From Maea johnstoni (lineage: Eukaryota > Annelida > Polychaeta > Spionida > Magelonidae), in assembly GCA_963942565.1 (NCBI GenBank), contig OZ012696.1, positions 25,367,985-25,431,984 of the forward strand: 64,000 bases of DNA, written 5' to 3'. Positions 14,229 to 26,905 of the stretch are shown in pieces. Position 1 is the first letter of the stretch, and each line of letters begins with the position of its first letter. Both the position numbers and the translations under genes were made by a program. The notes under the pieces are model-generated. The model had not been told where the DNA came from. It made no database searches and saw only the letters and a list, made by a program, of their open reading frames with translations.

Positions 14229-15019
14229 ACCAGCTCTTAAGTAGGTCAACCAATTTCGGCAAAGAAAACACGGCCCAGGTTAGCGCGAGTTGCCGGCTTC
14301 AATAATTGCGTGGCAATAGACATTCCTATGGGACACCGACTCAGGTCTAAATGATTAGGTGTGATTCAATAGATGCCAATGTTTTACTATACTCCCCCCA
14401 CATGTGCTTGAAGGTCGGACATATTAGTGCCATTATATTTAGTCTCGCATGCACTACTTTCGTACGCTGTGAGGACTGGCTGCCATTCGCAGCATATGGT
14501 GCGTAGGAATTTGTGGTAAAAAGTGCATGGAAGAACAGGCGCGCATGACGCGGACATGGGAACCTTTCCACTGAAAAAAACTGCACGCCCTGCTAATCTA
14601 ATACTACATGTTAAAAATGTGAGTTTTCTGGTATCCGCTTTCTCTCAGGGCAGATATATAGTTAGTCACGTGACCTGGCTAGAAATGATGCCGTTTTTCC
14701 GACTAGTCTAACCCATATGCTGAGGGTGCCAGTTTCAGAGTGTGCTAATAAGGGAACGGCTTGCAGCCGTATTTAAAGGCACTTAGCGTCAATTCCATTT
14801 TTTAGCGTGGCGAACCAATATTTGAATTTCTCAACCAACCCCCCTTTTAGCCATATTTCAGGTTCAGAATAACTGTAATTGGCATTTATGTAACTGTAAT
14901 TCTGATAGCTGACATATACAGAATAGATTTATTTAAAGGACATCTGCTTATAAATTATTCCATAACTCAACCCCAATCCACAGCCCAAAGGAACAGTCCT
15001 TAACTATTTGTAAAATTTT

Positions 15020-15071
<52 letters not shown>

Positions 15072-15505
15072 CTGTTTGGTCAACAGGTCAAGTGTCATGG
15101 ACCGCCATGACCTAGTTAGCTGAAGGCTTTAGCCAAATTTTCACATCAATTGCGCAAAAAAGCGCTAGCAGTTGACATGGTCAGTTGAGTTGTTTTAGGT
15201 CATTGACTACCTGGACTTTCCAATGTGACTATGCCAAATTGTGCCAACACAGTTCTAATAAGTGTATTTTGATGATACCATTATTAGCAAATTTAACACA
15301 TGTCAAACTATGAATAAAATTCCCCCAAAACCTGAAAAAAATATACCTCATATTTCTCTTTTATGTCATGCTTCTTTCCACTGTAAGCTTTCCAGAAGGT
15401 GTAGCACATGTGGTCAACAAGAATCTATTTTTGTTTGTCACCTGACAGGTCAGCAGCAAGGTGAGGTGCTGCCATCTGTCCTTGTAATCACTAACCTTGC
15501 TCTAC
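14229..15505. other. Non-coding interval with a (GA)n tract
   Basis: A pure (GA)n run spans 15024-15069. Otherwise no exon or element boundary is recognised. Confidence 0.5.
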
Positions 15506-15509
15506 TTAA

Positions 15510-17519
15510 AGTGTAACTCCACCTTCAAAATTAAAAAAGATATGTTGGAGAGCATAATCTCACCTTTCATAGGACACCTTAATTACAATTGTACTCTGCA
15601 GATAAACTGAGATAATACCATTCAAAGGTAACTTTATGGGGGCTGCCATGTTTATTCAGAGGGAACCTAATTAGGGATGTTAATTAGATGCGTGTGATGT
15701 CATTAGGGCTCCCGCAATACACTTGTATACTCGCTGCACCGCGGATTGCCGTGATACGAATAGTATTCGAATATATGCATTTGTATATTCGAATACTGAC
15801 GAATATACATAAAAATGAAACGCCCTACCTATTTGCGGCCATAGAAGTTGAGGAAATCACTTCAAATCAGTTTTGAAGTGCCTCCATTTTACGTTGTGGG
15901 CACACGATTACTAATGCCGGTGGGCGCACGATTTCTTATACCGGTTGAGCTTGGGGACCATTCCTGTCCTTAAAAGGTAAAACGGCGCTCTGGTTTTCAG
16001 ATCGTTCTACGAATATTAGTATTCGTATTCGTGACCCTATATTCGTGAATATATTCGTATTCACCACCTACTGTATTCGTGAGAGCCCTAGATGTCATGC
16101 TGTCACATCCTGTATCAAGTGAGGAAGCTTGCTCTAGTGGCCAGGGTCTGACTCTTAGATTTCAGCCTAGGGGCCCGAAAAGGTCTTTTGACAAAAAATG
16201 ATTGGCCAATAATAGGATTTCTGGTTAGTATACATGCTATTTTGGGCCCCTAGTTTGAAAGATCTAGGAGCCCACAGCAAAATCTAGGGGCATATGCCCT
16301 TTGGAAGGTCGATCCCTGAGACTGTCTCCATGTGTTCTGTTACACTGTCAATGTCATCTTTAACCTATATGGTTTTTCCTCTAGAATAATTCCCACTCAT
16401 GGCAACATGCAGATACATTCCTTCTCATATAGAGACACACAAACTTCACATTCACGTCAGTCTGTATTTCCTACAAGTTCAGAATCAGAATTTCACTCCA
16501 GGTCACTGTCCTGAAGTCTGACACATCTTCATTTTCAGAATATACTGGTCCGAATGTGTATGGTTGAATACCAAGGAGGTTTTCCATAACTGCCTATAAA
16601 TCCACTAAGAATGAGGTACACATATAGATGTTGTCCCCATGTTTGTCTAGGAGCTGCTTAAATAAATAAAATCCTTTACTTGTGGCAAATGAGTAATCAA
16701 GTTAATAGCAATTATGAATAAGAACTAAAACATCATCACAATTATAATTGGAAGATGGTTTCTTGGCTATCTGGTTTCATAATTGTACTTCATATACTTC
16801 TATTTTCCTAACAGTAACTAGTCTCACTGCAATTAGAAATAAATGTGCCAAGAGGATGTTTATTGCAGTTAACCTCCTGGGTAAAGCATGGGACTGGAGC
16901 AGACGCACTTCCTTTGAGATTTATGTGTATTGCAGCCAATTCCTGAGCAGCTGACACACTGACAATACACACACAGCTAACTAATTGTAAACTTCCTTTC
17001 ATAGCAAGAAACCAGTGTCAGGACATTGTAAGAATACTAAATGCCAGGCTATTTTGTAAACTGGTAGCATTTCTTGAGCCTTAAAGCTCATTTATAACCC
17101 CTTTACTACTGGTCTCTTTTCCCTCATTGCTTTTGCCACACAGGACCTGGCATACCTCTAGCAAACATAACTTACACTAAATAGGTATACACTGAGACAC
17201 AGTGCCTCTGTTTGTTGAGTCTGATACATCCCTATTCTCTTTGCAAGTCATTTACTAATGAGAGAATGTGTTGGTGTGTTCAGTTCTGAATGCCCCTTAG
17301 CCTGCATGTAGCAGTATGACATCACTTCCTGTTTCTGATAAGCTCCAAGATGGTCCCTCCATGAACATGCTGAGGCAGTGAATTTGCTGTATTTTACAAG
17401 ATACAAACCTAAATATCTCAGTCAATTTGCGGAGTACACTTGTAATCAAGGCGTCATGAGAAAGGTGACACTGAGCTCTAAAACATATCTTTTTTTAATT
17501 TTGAAGGTGGAGTTACACT
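15510..17519. mobile_element. 2.0-kb inverted-repeat DNA element flanked by TTAA
   Basis: The left end AGTGTAACTCCACCTTCAAA continues to about 15550 and is mirrored at 17480-17519, giving ~40-bp inverted repeats. TTAA lies immediately outside both ends (15506-15509 and 17520-17523), the target of piggyBac and Kolobok transposases. The ends do not start with CCC, so Kolobok-like or another TTAA family is as likely as piggyBac. No transposase ORF was found inside. A 387-bp element is nested at 15704-16090. Confidence 0.82.
15704..16090. mobile_element. 387-bp hAT-like miniature element with 8-bp TSD GATGTCAT
   Basis: The ends are TAGGGCTC and GAGCCCTA. GATGTCAT flanks both sides exactly (15696-15703 and 16091-16098), and an 8-bp duplication is diagnostic of hAT transposition. 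The interior is rich in TATTCG/CGAATA words. It lies inside the 2.0-kb TTAA element and is therefore younger than it. Confidence 0.93.
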
Positions 17520-17523
17520 TTAA

Positions 17524-18082
17524 AGTTAGATTTTTAGCATGTATAGACAGGCCTCAACGCTTGCTCAAAATGATACTTGCCCCGTAGGACCAGAAACAAC
17601 TATTATCTGCTGGTCCTGCAAAATTTCTACTGGTCCTAATTTTTTTCTTTAACATAACAAGATAGAACATTGCATAAAATTCACCACAACATTTATCTTT
17701 ATAGATTTTATCTTCATTTTTCTCAAAAACATTTGGGGACATTCTCGGGGGGAAACGTTTTAACAAGAATGTCTCCAAATATTTACTGGGCCTCTAGGAC
17801 CGGTTGAGGTCTTTTTTTACTGGCCCAAAGCTGTTTTGTGGTATTTTTACTGGCCTGGGGCCATAGGTTCACCCTTAGCGTCGAGCCCTGATAGATTTAT
17901 AAACATAATTTCAGCCACAAAGCATGACTATTAACTGAAAATTGAAGTGTTTTACAGTGTAGTACATGAAATAAACAAATGATCACAACACAGATCTCAA
18001 ATCCCAGCCCTGCAAAGTTGGTATGTTTAGCCCATGGCAGACATGGGTAATGGCAATGGCCTAACACTTGGCATCCCTACAC
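17524..18082. other. Non-coding interval between two elements
   Basis: No supported gene. TACTGG and GGCC words recur (GGACCAG, TACTGGCC) between 17585 and 17870, suggesting an old decayed repeat. Confidence 0.45.
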
Positions 18083-18084
18083 TA

Positions 18085-19433
18085 TAGTCTGTCTGACACG
18101 AGTTTGGCAATCACTTTTGCCACTTTTTTGTGACAAAAAGTTCGAGTTTGCCATCCAAACTTGGCAAACCCCTTTGGAGCACTACTACGTGTATGTACAA
18201 ACATACTTTTTGTCTCAGCTCCGCAAAATGTTGATTTTGCTCATTAGTTCCTATTGTAAAATGTGCACATTGCTGACACTACGATCTCGCATGTTTGTCT
18301 GTTGCGAACAATACAAACACGGGAGATTGTATTGTTGTAGACCAGGAGACTTGCCCCCTTAGGCTGTCCGTTCCGTTTGCCGTGGGGGCAAGGGTCCTCA
18401 CGTTGGAATTTTTGGAACCTGATACGTGATTTTGCACTGACACATTTGAATGAAATAAAACTTACTTGTATTTGTAGACCAGTGTTTATTTATCAATCAA
18501 GACAATATTTTATCTTACTCACCTCCTCCTATTTAGAGAAATCTTAACTTTTTTTATGGAGGCACATTGAAGGCCTCCCAAATTCGCAAAATGGCCGCTA
18601 ATTCTCGCGTTGTTACACGAGTTGTTGCGTTATCTCCAAGCACCAACACACGTCCACGTGCCGTCCAACAATTGAACTTAGATAAACTTTTACGACGTGT
18701 GTGGCCAACTTACGTTACTACCGCTCTGGCAGATTACAGAGACCGAGGGAACAGGTCGGAAAAAACACTTTTATAGCAGTTTAAGAACTTTATTCTAAAA
18801 TCTGGCCCTTATGAGCCTTTATTAACTTATTTCCTACAAACTTGTCCATTAACTAGTGACAGAGTGATTTCATCACAATACACCGACTCAGCTTCCAGTT
18901 TTTTGCATGTGAGGACTAGTGCCGTATAGGTGAGGCCCTTCAGAGCAACAATAGCACAGGGCCGTAACGTTACGGCACGGAGGGTCTAGTATTGTTGGCA
19001 ATGGACACATTTTACAATGGGACCAGAGAAATACATCCCCTTGATCCGCAACCCCATAGGTACTGCATGCTAGCCTCTACGGCATCTGCGCCTCGGGTTA
19101 CACGCTGTAGCCTGGGGTTGTATTGGTCACGTGACCTGTGCAGTAAGCATGCACTGGCTGGCTGGGGGATGTCATCCTATCTAGGTCAGATAGTGAGAGG
19201 CAGCGAAATTTGATGATTCATGACCAGTGCCCACTCCCCAGCTCCCTGTCTACTTCTCTCAGAATGGGACCTAATGAGTAAAATCAAAATTTTGCGGAGT
19301 TGAGACAAAAAATATGTCTATACATAAACGTAGTAGTGTTCCTAACATGTTTGCTAAGTTTGGATGGAAAACTCGAACGTTTTGTCACAAAAAAGTGTCA
19401 AAAGTGATTGCCAAACTCGAGTCAGACAGACTA
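18085..19433. mobile_element. 1349-bp element with ~170-bp inverted repeats, TA target
   Basis: The left end (18085 to about 18252) and right end (about 19265-19433) are imperfect reverse complements. They start TAGTCTGTCTGAC and share TTGGCAATCACTTTTG, a CAAACTTGG block and CTCATTAG. TA flanks both sides (18083-18084 and 19434-19435), as for Tc1/mariner-type elements. The interior carries no transposase-like ORF; an ORF of 69 codons near 18567 has no recognised domain. Confidence 0.85.
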
Positions 19434-19435
19434 TA

Positions 19436-20370
19436 ATGTTCATGTTGACCGGCTAGTTTCGAATCCACTTGTGTTTGGTCATCTAATGTCTAGTATACTA
19501 CTGCCAGCTACTATGCTACGAACTCACCTTCACCAGAATCTGTTCCTCGCGGCTATTAGTTGAGGCTAGCAAGTAGCATGTTCATGTTGACCGGCTGGTT
19601 TCGAATCCACGATGTAGACGCCATCTTGCCTTCCTGCACTGTGACCGCATCACAGATGGCGCCACCATGCAGAATTGGCCTGCGAGGACAGTATAGCGAT
19701 CAGCGTAATAATGATTAAACATTGCTTAGCCTTAGATTTGTTTTATGATATAAAATTGAAGTGTTAGTATATTCTTAGAGTAAAAAAGGTAAGTATTTGA
19801 TTTACAGTTAATATACTAGGATTATAATTTTAATTTACAGAAACCTTCCAGATGGCACCATCGTCCAGAATGGAATTTTTTGTTTTAAACATTTAATCAA
19901 GCAACTGGGACATGCAATTTTATAAGCGAACACACAGCAGAGAAAAACACACAAAAAAAAACACACAAATCGGAGTGTTTATTCAAAACGGGGACATCTT
20001 TCAATTTTTTCATAAAATGGCAAATTATGCCATTCTATGCCATTTTAGAGGTATTTACTACCGGGGACGTCCCCGGTTGTCATAGGTCCCCGGTTCGTGC
20101 TTTAAAAATACGTAATGTGTCCCCGGTTGTGCAGTAACACTAGTACACACACACACACACGTTAGTACCAGCTGTCATCTCTTCTCTTATCGCGTGGGGG
20201 CAACTACAGATTCTGAAATTAACAACCACATGTTACAAGACAAACTCAGGTTATTTAGTTGCTTAGTTTTATTCCAAACAAAAACTACTGTAATATAGGA
20301 GGTTTTGAATGGTTGACAACAAGCTGACAGTGTAGAACTAAATAGGCATAGGTCAAACCATGAAATCCTG
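19436..20370. other. Non-coding interval with a repeated B-box-like sequence
   Basis: TTCATGTTGACCGGCT followed by GTTTCGAATCCAC occurs twice, near 19439 and 19579. The GTTTCGAATCC core resembles a tRNA B box, but no A box or tRNA fold was found. CCGGGGACGTCCCCGG near 20060 is a short palindrome. No coding exon is recognised. Confidence 0.5.
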
Positions 20371-20607
20371 CTTAGCTGCTCCCTGTCCAAATGAAATGAA
20401 ACAAAGTGAGATGGCACAGCACACTATCTCACAGTGTAAACACAGTTCATCCCTTGTGCTTTATAGTACTTTTCCTACTTCATCTCCAGGAATTTTACAG
20501 ATGATAGCATATTTTGCCGCGAGTCCTGATCACTCTTGGGGTTTCCAGCCAAGCTTGCTAGAGGGAAAATGGGAATAGAATGGGATGGGCTGAGAATATG
20601 CGTATAA

Positions 20608-20780
20608 AGGTGAACTTGGAGATGACAGACCACTGTACGACAGATTTTTGCATATGACGGACAATATGCTTTATCCCAGTATCATGCATATCAAGCATTC
20701 GTCATATGTATATGACAGATTTTGCATATGACGGACCAATTTTCCTGCTCCCATTGAGTCTGTCATATCCAAGTTCACCT
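20608..20780. mobile_element. 173-bp miniature inverted-repeat element
   Basis: The left end AGGTGAACTTGGA and right end TCCAAGTTCACCT are exact complements, continued by GATGACAGA/TCTGTCATA. An inner direct repeat of GACAGATTTTTGCATATGACGG occurs twice. No target duplication is assigned. Confidence 0.8.
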
Positions 20781-20866
20781 GTAGTGCATCAAAATAAACA
20801 TGGAGCCACCATATTATTAAGAGCAGATCAAGTAGAAAAGGCATTAAACAAAAGGGATGAACTCTA

Positions 20867-20993
20867 TTTACACTGTGAGGTAGTGTGCTGTGCAATCCCA
20901 CTTTGCTTCATTTTAAGTAATTGGTTCAAGTTTATGGTATTACTTAATATGAAACAATGTGAGATCACATAGCACACTACCTCACAGTGTAAA
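20867..20993. repeat. 127-bp hairpin, complete copy
   Basis: Arms beginning TTTACACTGTGAGGTAGTG pair along almost their whole length around a loop near 20920-20940. Same family as 21160-21288. Confidence 0.88.
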
Positions 20994-21159
20994 CATATCA
21001 TCCCCTCAACTGCTAAGGTTGTTTTCTGAAATTCTAACTTTTTAACTCTTGGGTATTTTAAAAATGGACTTTCAATTTAGAAATATAGTTGGTGCTAAAT
21101 CGAGACGCCTATTATGCCTTTCAAAACAGAAAACGTTTTGGCAATTTTGAGGAAGATCT

Positions 21160-21288
21160 GTTTACACTGTGAGGTAGTGTGCTATGTGATCTCACATTGT
21201 TTCATTTTAAGTCATACAATATACTTCAACTATTTACTTGAAATGAAACAAAGTGAGATGGCACAGCACACTATCTCACAGTGTAAAC
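21160..21288. repeat. 129-bp hairpin, complete copy
   Basis: Arms beginning GTTTACACTGTGAGGTAG pair with CTATCTCACAGTGTAAAC at the other end; the loop is near 21215-21235. The right side continues into GTTCATCCCTTTTGC, as in the copy near 20440. Confidence 0.88.
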
Positions 21289-21431
21289 AAAGTTCATCCC
21301 TTTTGCTTTAGTACTTTTCCTACTTGATCACCAAGAGGTTAACATTGTTTCATCTTAAGTAATACAATAAACTTGAACCATTTACTTGAAATGAAACAAA
21401 GTTACAGTCTCACAGTGTAAACACAGTTCAT

Positions 21432-22599
21432 CAGTTTTGCTTAAGTACTTGGTAGTCTTGGCTTGTTTGAGGGTTCTTGGCTCCATTTTTGTAACAGAGC
21501 TAATCTAACTCTCTTTAGATACCCCTTGAACCCCCTAGTGTTACTTATTAGAGTACTGCCTGATAATAATTCAGATTTTGCAGGCTTTAGTGGAGTCTCT
21601 CACTTGATCAATATGCAATTTCTAGATACAATCTATTTTTTCAAAAATAATAAATACAATCACCAATATTCTTATTCTATCTCATTATATTGTAGCGCTT
21701 TGGGGTTACTCACATGAAGAATTTACTAGCCCTGACTTTTAGCCCCATAGCCGGGGCTATGGGTCTAGCCTTAATGTCCAGCCCGGGTGAACAGGGTTTC
21801 CTGGAGTTGAAACGTAAGGTTAGGAGATCACATTTAGATGGTTACCCCTGGACAGTGCAGAGTGTGAATGTATCATAATAATGGGAAGTAGTTCTAGTTG
21901 GAAGAGAAAGAGGAGGTTTAAATATCTGGAGAAGATTTGGAGACAATAGAGGAAGAGGAATCTATCCACAGTGCCAGTTATTGAAGGATAGCAATTAAAG
22001 ATACAGACTCTGGGGAAAGAAACACTAATCATTGCTCAGGAGGTAAGACAGATTCTTGTGAGAAAAGGGTACCAGGAACACATTCTGCATTCACAAGAAT
22101 TTGAAGACAGCCTTATAGAAGCCACGTGTGTGCATATACACTTGATGGAAAGTGAGTACTGTGCCAAGACAGTAAAAGGTGAGATCAGTCATATTTTATA
22201 AATGCTCAAATGAATATAATGATCTTCAAAAGCTCAGTGCTGCTATGGATCTGCCACCTCCAGTTACCCATAAATGTTTTCAAGAAGTATGAGGTATTTA
22301 TTCAAAACATCTCTTTCCATTAGAGAAAAACAATGAGGCCTAGGGTTTGACAACCATAACCAAAATATTTCAAGGGACCTAGTAGTACTAGTGTTACCAG
22401 CACTCATACCCTACTAGCCTCAAAGTACTAATTGGTCTTACCTCATAAAACTTTTTACAATGTAACTTTTTTTCACTTCCCTCCATGATAATTAAACCCT
22501 ATACGTACATGGGCTCAATCAAGCTGTGACAGAGTCACAATATTGCTGTTTTCAGGAATTTTCCTAATTAAGCCATATGGCTAGCCCATGAGACTATAT
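21432..22599. other. Non-coding interval
   Basis: ORFs up to 84 codons occur but show no domain, signal or splice context. No element boundary is recognised. Confidence 0.45.
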
Positions 22600-22690
22600 A
22601 GGCAACTCTGTGTAATCCGGACTGATGCAGACCATAAATTTCTGTCTGTATTAGGCAGAATCTGGATTATACCTGACATGAGCCGATGAT
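22600..22690. mobile_element. Tigger/pogo-like miniature element, partial copy
   Basis: AGGCAACTCTGTGTAATCCGG and AAATTTCTGTC match the left half of the complete copy at 49923-50097. The right half is not contiguous; a CCGGTCTGGATTACAGTA block near 22919 may be its displaced end. Confidence 0.65.
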
Positions 22691-23259
22691 CGGCGATGTA
22701 GAATGCAGCAGGCACGCACCAGAGTTAATTTCCAAAAATATAGACATAATCCCGGCCTATTGACCACCCCCTACTTCACCCTCCCGCACTTCACACCGTC
22801 TATTCACCTTTCATTCTTCCTCCTTTTGTTAGGTAAGGAAAATGTTTTATTGGCGGCTAGAGCTTGGAGCAACGGCGTGGGTGTGCATTCCATTAGTTGA
22901 GAGGGCACGCTTGATTCGCCGGTCTGGATTACAGTACACTTTTAAACCTTAAAGGGGCCCTAAAGGATCACATACATATCAGCTTATATGAAAGAAATAC
23001 ACTACAAGAATAGGATGCTGCCCTTCTTTTTCTCTCAATGATCAAATGAGGGGAGATTATTGCATGCTATCATCCTGCACAGACCCTGGCAGCCACTGAC
23101 TGCGACCATGTTTTTCAAGTGCTATCAGCTGTCACTCATTTGGGTGGCAGAGATCACATCCTGTCCCCTAGCTACCTCTGGGCAGTGTATCATAAACAGC
23201 AGTGCTCCTCATAAGAGCTCTCTGCACAAGGTGCATAAAAAGGTGTATCAAACAAGAAA
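22691..23259. other. Non-coding interval upstream of a THAP-like stretch
   Basis: No supported feature. No clear promoter motif was recognised in front of the ATG at 23260. Confidence 0.4.
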
Positions 23260-23405
23260 ATGGTAAAATCATGTGCAGCAATTAGCTGTAAAAAAGACAC
23301 GGTAGTGGAGAAAGCTTTCATAGATTTCCTAGTAGTAAAGTCAGACTTAAAACAGTGGTTAGCATCCATGAAACTTTCAAACCCACCTGTCCTGAAGCAT
23401 GCAGT
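23260..23405 (+). pseudogene. THAP-domain-like N-terminal fragment
   Basis: From ATG 23260 the frame reads M-V-K-S-C-A-A-I-S-C-K-K-D, then a short loop, K-A-F-I-D-F-L, and L-K-Q-W-L-A-S-M-K. THAP zinc-finger domains characteristically start M-x-x-x-C-x-x-x-x-C, contain F-H-x-F-P, and then K-W. The spacing of Cys-Cys and the Trp fits, but the usual F-P is replaced (D-F-L), and the distal Cys and His of the C2CH finger are not reached before a stop at about 23430. Alternatives are a first exon whose donor I could not locate, or a remnant of a P-element-like transposase, since those also carry THAP domains. No neighbouring exon was found. Confidence 0.45.
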
Positions 23406-24299
23406 TGTATATATACTATCTGGTAACCAATTTTTATAAATCTCTTATTTTAACCATAAGTGTTCTTGCAATTTATCAATTTCTGGATTTATTTACTTTA
23501 TTGGTATAACTTTACTAGTCTCAACATGATTTACCTTCATTCAGTTGCTTAACGAATATAAGCACAGGTATATGTATTAAATGTTTAATATTAAGCCAGC
23601 ATGAGAAGGGTAAATATCATTCCCTATCTTACAAAATTGAAACAGCTAAGGTTATAGTCAGTCATGACCCCATTTTCACTGAGAAGAAATACATTTTTAA
23701 ACAATACTGCAATATAGAGGAAGGTTGAAATCAAAATATCTCATATTGCAAGTGACCCTTTCTTTTATTTAAGAGAGAATCAATGATATTTTCATTTACT
23801 CATTACCAACATTCTCTTAATGACTTATGTTTAATAATCATACTCTTCATTATTTTGATCTGATGTACAGACTTAAGCAACCCTAACAGCTAACTTGTTA
23901 TGGCAATTTTCATAGGTACCTCAACATGGTCTTTATTTATCCACTGAGAATAGACTGTTCAGGATTTTGTTAGTTGTCTTACAACTGGTGTTTTGTCCTA
24001 TGTCTAGGTCCCTTGGGTAATAACAAAAGAAAGTAAAGGAAAGGGACACTCATAGGGTAATTGACCTTGTCCTGCCACCCAATGACACTGACCAAAGCAG
24101 CAAGATTCCAAATGGCGGCGGCTCTGACTCAGAGGAGGTGCTATTTACTAATTGCAATTTTAGATTTCTCCCTGTGTGGAGCTCTAGGGCTTCCCTGTAT
24201 ATGACAGATGTTGAGCTATGTCCATTAACTTACATATAAACCTATGATTTGTTCTTCCCCAAGTTCCCCTTCAAATGGTAAAGAGTGAACTGCAAAAAT
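23406..24299. other. Non-coding interval
   Basis: AT-rich sequence with no exon continuing the THAP-like frame that I could recognise, and no element boundary. Confidence 0.4.
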
Positions 24300-24453
24300 G
24301 GTCCGGTTTAGCCGGAGTCCGGATAAAATTGTCCGGATTAAACGTGGAAATTTGTATGTTAACGTGTAGGAAGAGACCGGGACCTTCCAATCTGTACGGA
24401 TAAGACAAAAATCCAGATTATACAGGTCCGAAATACGCCTGTACATCATTATA
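24300..24453. mobile_element. Tigger/pogo-like miniature element, diverged copy
   Basis: It shares GGGACCTTCCAATCTGT, AAAATCC and the TCCGGATTAA words with the complete element at 49923-50097, and ends CGCCTGTA. The ends are diverged and no TA duplication can be confirmed. Confidence 0.7.
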
Positions 24454-26905
24454 AAGGCCTCCACTTGCACTCTCATATAATTGCACTTATGGAAATTAGC
24501 ACCTGATTTCAGCACTTTAATTCAAAACCCCATAACATGCTGTTCTTTTGAGTAACTTTCAAGTTTTCAAAGATAGTATGCTTTAAAATATTGTTTTCTA
24601 TAACAAAATATAATCTTGAGTGAAAATGATCTCCAATTATGACTTTATTGAGTAAAATTACAGACTTGTGATGGAGTCACATCTGCCTACTATGACAGAG
24701 TCAGATTGATAGTGCATTACATGGGTTTTCTCCTAATTTGCCATTATTTATCAAATAAATTGGAAGTGTATGTGTCACATTGAAATTCAAAGTTTGGATA
24801 AACATAAACACTCAACAAAATTGAAACATTTTAAAAAAAACAATAAAGATTGAAGCCAGACGACCCAGACCAGGGGATTGCAATTAGACAGGTGTATCCT
24901 GTTCTGCCCCTGAAAGGAGTGGCACTGTGAGGAAAAGTCAATCCACAGCAGTAGATTAAGACAATACAATGAGACAGGAAATTATCATGTTTTGTCACTA
25001 CATCCTGCCTGAAGCTATGGACCTGTGTAATTTAATGGAATATACATGTAATATTAAGCCAATGCCACGAATTAGGAAAACATCATGGATTTTCGGACAA
25101 TAAAGCTATGGTACTCTAAATAACTCAGGAATAGGCTAATTAATAGCTATAAGTTAAGACAATGTATGGGTTATGGATTTTGGAACTATCCTGTAGTTAG
25201 TTATGAAGATGTTAAAAACTGAGGAATGGGATTATTTACATAAATGTATTTGCTAAGGCAATGCAAGGAAAGACATAATTATTATGAGTTTTGGATTAGC
25301 ACCTTTTCTCAACCTATCCGTACCTGTCACAACTAAAATGATCTGCCAACTTTTGATAACTATACATACTTTTAAAGGAAAAATGTCATGGCCATCAAAA
25401 CAAAACCAACAGCTTTCTGTTAGTGATTTTTAAAGTCAGACAAGACTTTCCAAGGGTAATTCTATTGAATCTCTGGTATGTTGTATATGTATATACAATT
25501 GAGAAGTAGGCTTATTTTCTGCTATCATATTGAAAATGCGAGGGACAGATAAATCCCCTGTATATTGGAACTGTCATCTTTGCTATGGTGTGGTACAGAC
25601 CTCAAAAAAGGGTGATTTCCAGAGCTACTAACACAGAGAAGAGATGCATATTAAGATATAAATTGATCATATCACATCTTACTTGCTTACGATGGGTTAA
25701 GCCATAAAAAAGTAACCACTTTACTCAGGTCACATCTTCATGACAGCTATATCTCGGGCATTAAGCCATGTATGCATCAGTACCCAGAAGCACTTGTTCC
25801 CATTTCGAAAAACCCTTATGGAGTTTAGGTAATGAACTCTATACTAGTTAATAAAATCTTAGTAACTCAAATTTGTTTTCATCAAACCATTAGAAGCCTA
25901 TTTAGTGCAGTGGTAGTCTGGTAGATGTTTCCCTCATTAATTCCTCCTGATTCTGCATGACATTAGCTATGACTCTGTCACTCATTTTTAACTAGTTCAA
26001 AAACTACCATAATAATGAAATCTTTCCAAAAAAGCAAAGAAAGAAATTTTGGAATCGCTGTTTTGAACAGGCATTTTTGAAATCCTGGCCAAGACCCTGG
26101 TCACAAGTATCCTAATTTTCAACTACCACAAAAAACAAGTTTCCAAATGCAATTTTTTGTATTTAAGTGATTAGAGGAGGACCTAGTTTAACCCTTTATT
26201 TGAGTTGATTTTATCATTTAAAGGAAAGTATGGTGTTAGTGAATCAGATAGCTAAAATGAGTGTCAATGTCTCATTTTGATAAAACGTGGCCACCACTGA
26301 TTCATACTTGGGGAGGGGCATGGTCTTAGCCAGGATTTGGAAACAGGGTGTCCAAACAGGTTTCATAGACTTTTGCGTGTCCAAATTGTGATACAAAGTT
26401 TACACTACTAAATAATGAAATGAACCCTATATATATAGATTTTGCTTTTTTAGACCAGTTACTGCTTCATGAAGTCAATTGTGCCAGGATATGTTGTAAG
26501 TTTACTATATTTGAATGGTTCTATTTGCGGGCTATTGAGGTGAATTATCATCAGTTAAAATCTAAACGTGTGATTATGTTGAAAGATTGCATTAAAAGAA
26601 GCTTTGAAGACTTCATGAAGTAGTATTATGCTAGAATATGTTCATTATATTTAAATGGTGCTATTCAAATCAAAGGTACATACTCAAGAGTTATCTATTG
26701 TAAGTCTCTGAAGAAATAAAGGTGCTTTGTGCTTTGAAATTCTCACAAAAGAATTTTTTTATCTTACTACTGCAACTATGGGTTACCATATCAATTATAT
26801 CACAGCCTTTATGAATAGCAGTTTCTACAAAGGTATGGTAAGATTGTTCTGGTAGGATCTGCCGGTAGAAACTGCGATTGTGGTTTCTACTGGTCACAGT
26901 TTCTA
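24454..26905. other. Non-coding interval, about 2.4 kb
   Basis: No gene, RNA or element termini recognised; all ORFs are shorter than 70 codons and lack domains. Confidence 0.4.

Larger units (their letters stand above)
20375..21430. repeat. Cluster of hairpin-forming miniature repeats, at least five copies
   Basis: The motif TTTACACTGTGAGGTAGTG, with GTGAGAT and GAAATGAAACAAAG blocks, occurs in both orientations at about 20391-20441, 20867-20993, 21160-21288 and 21388-21421. The second and third are complete hairpins. Matching arms extend further out (GTTCATCCCTT...CTTTTCCTAC), so the full element is larger than the 128-bp core and the copies may be nested. Confidence 0.85.

Noticed and set aside
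19439-19610. tRNA-derived SINE suggested by GTTTCGAATCC
   Set aside because: Only a B-box-like stretch is seen; there is no A box at the right distance, no tRNA fold and no tail.
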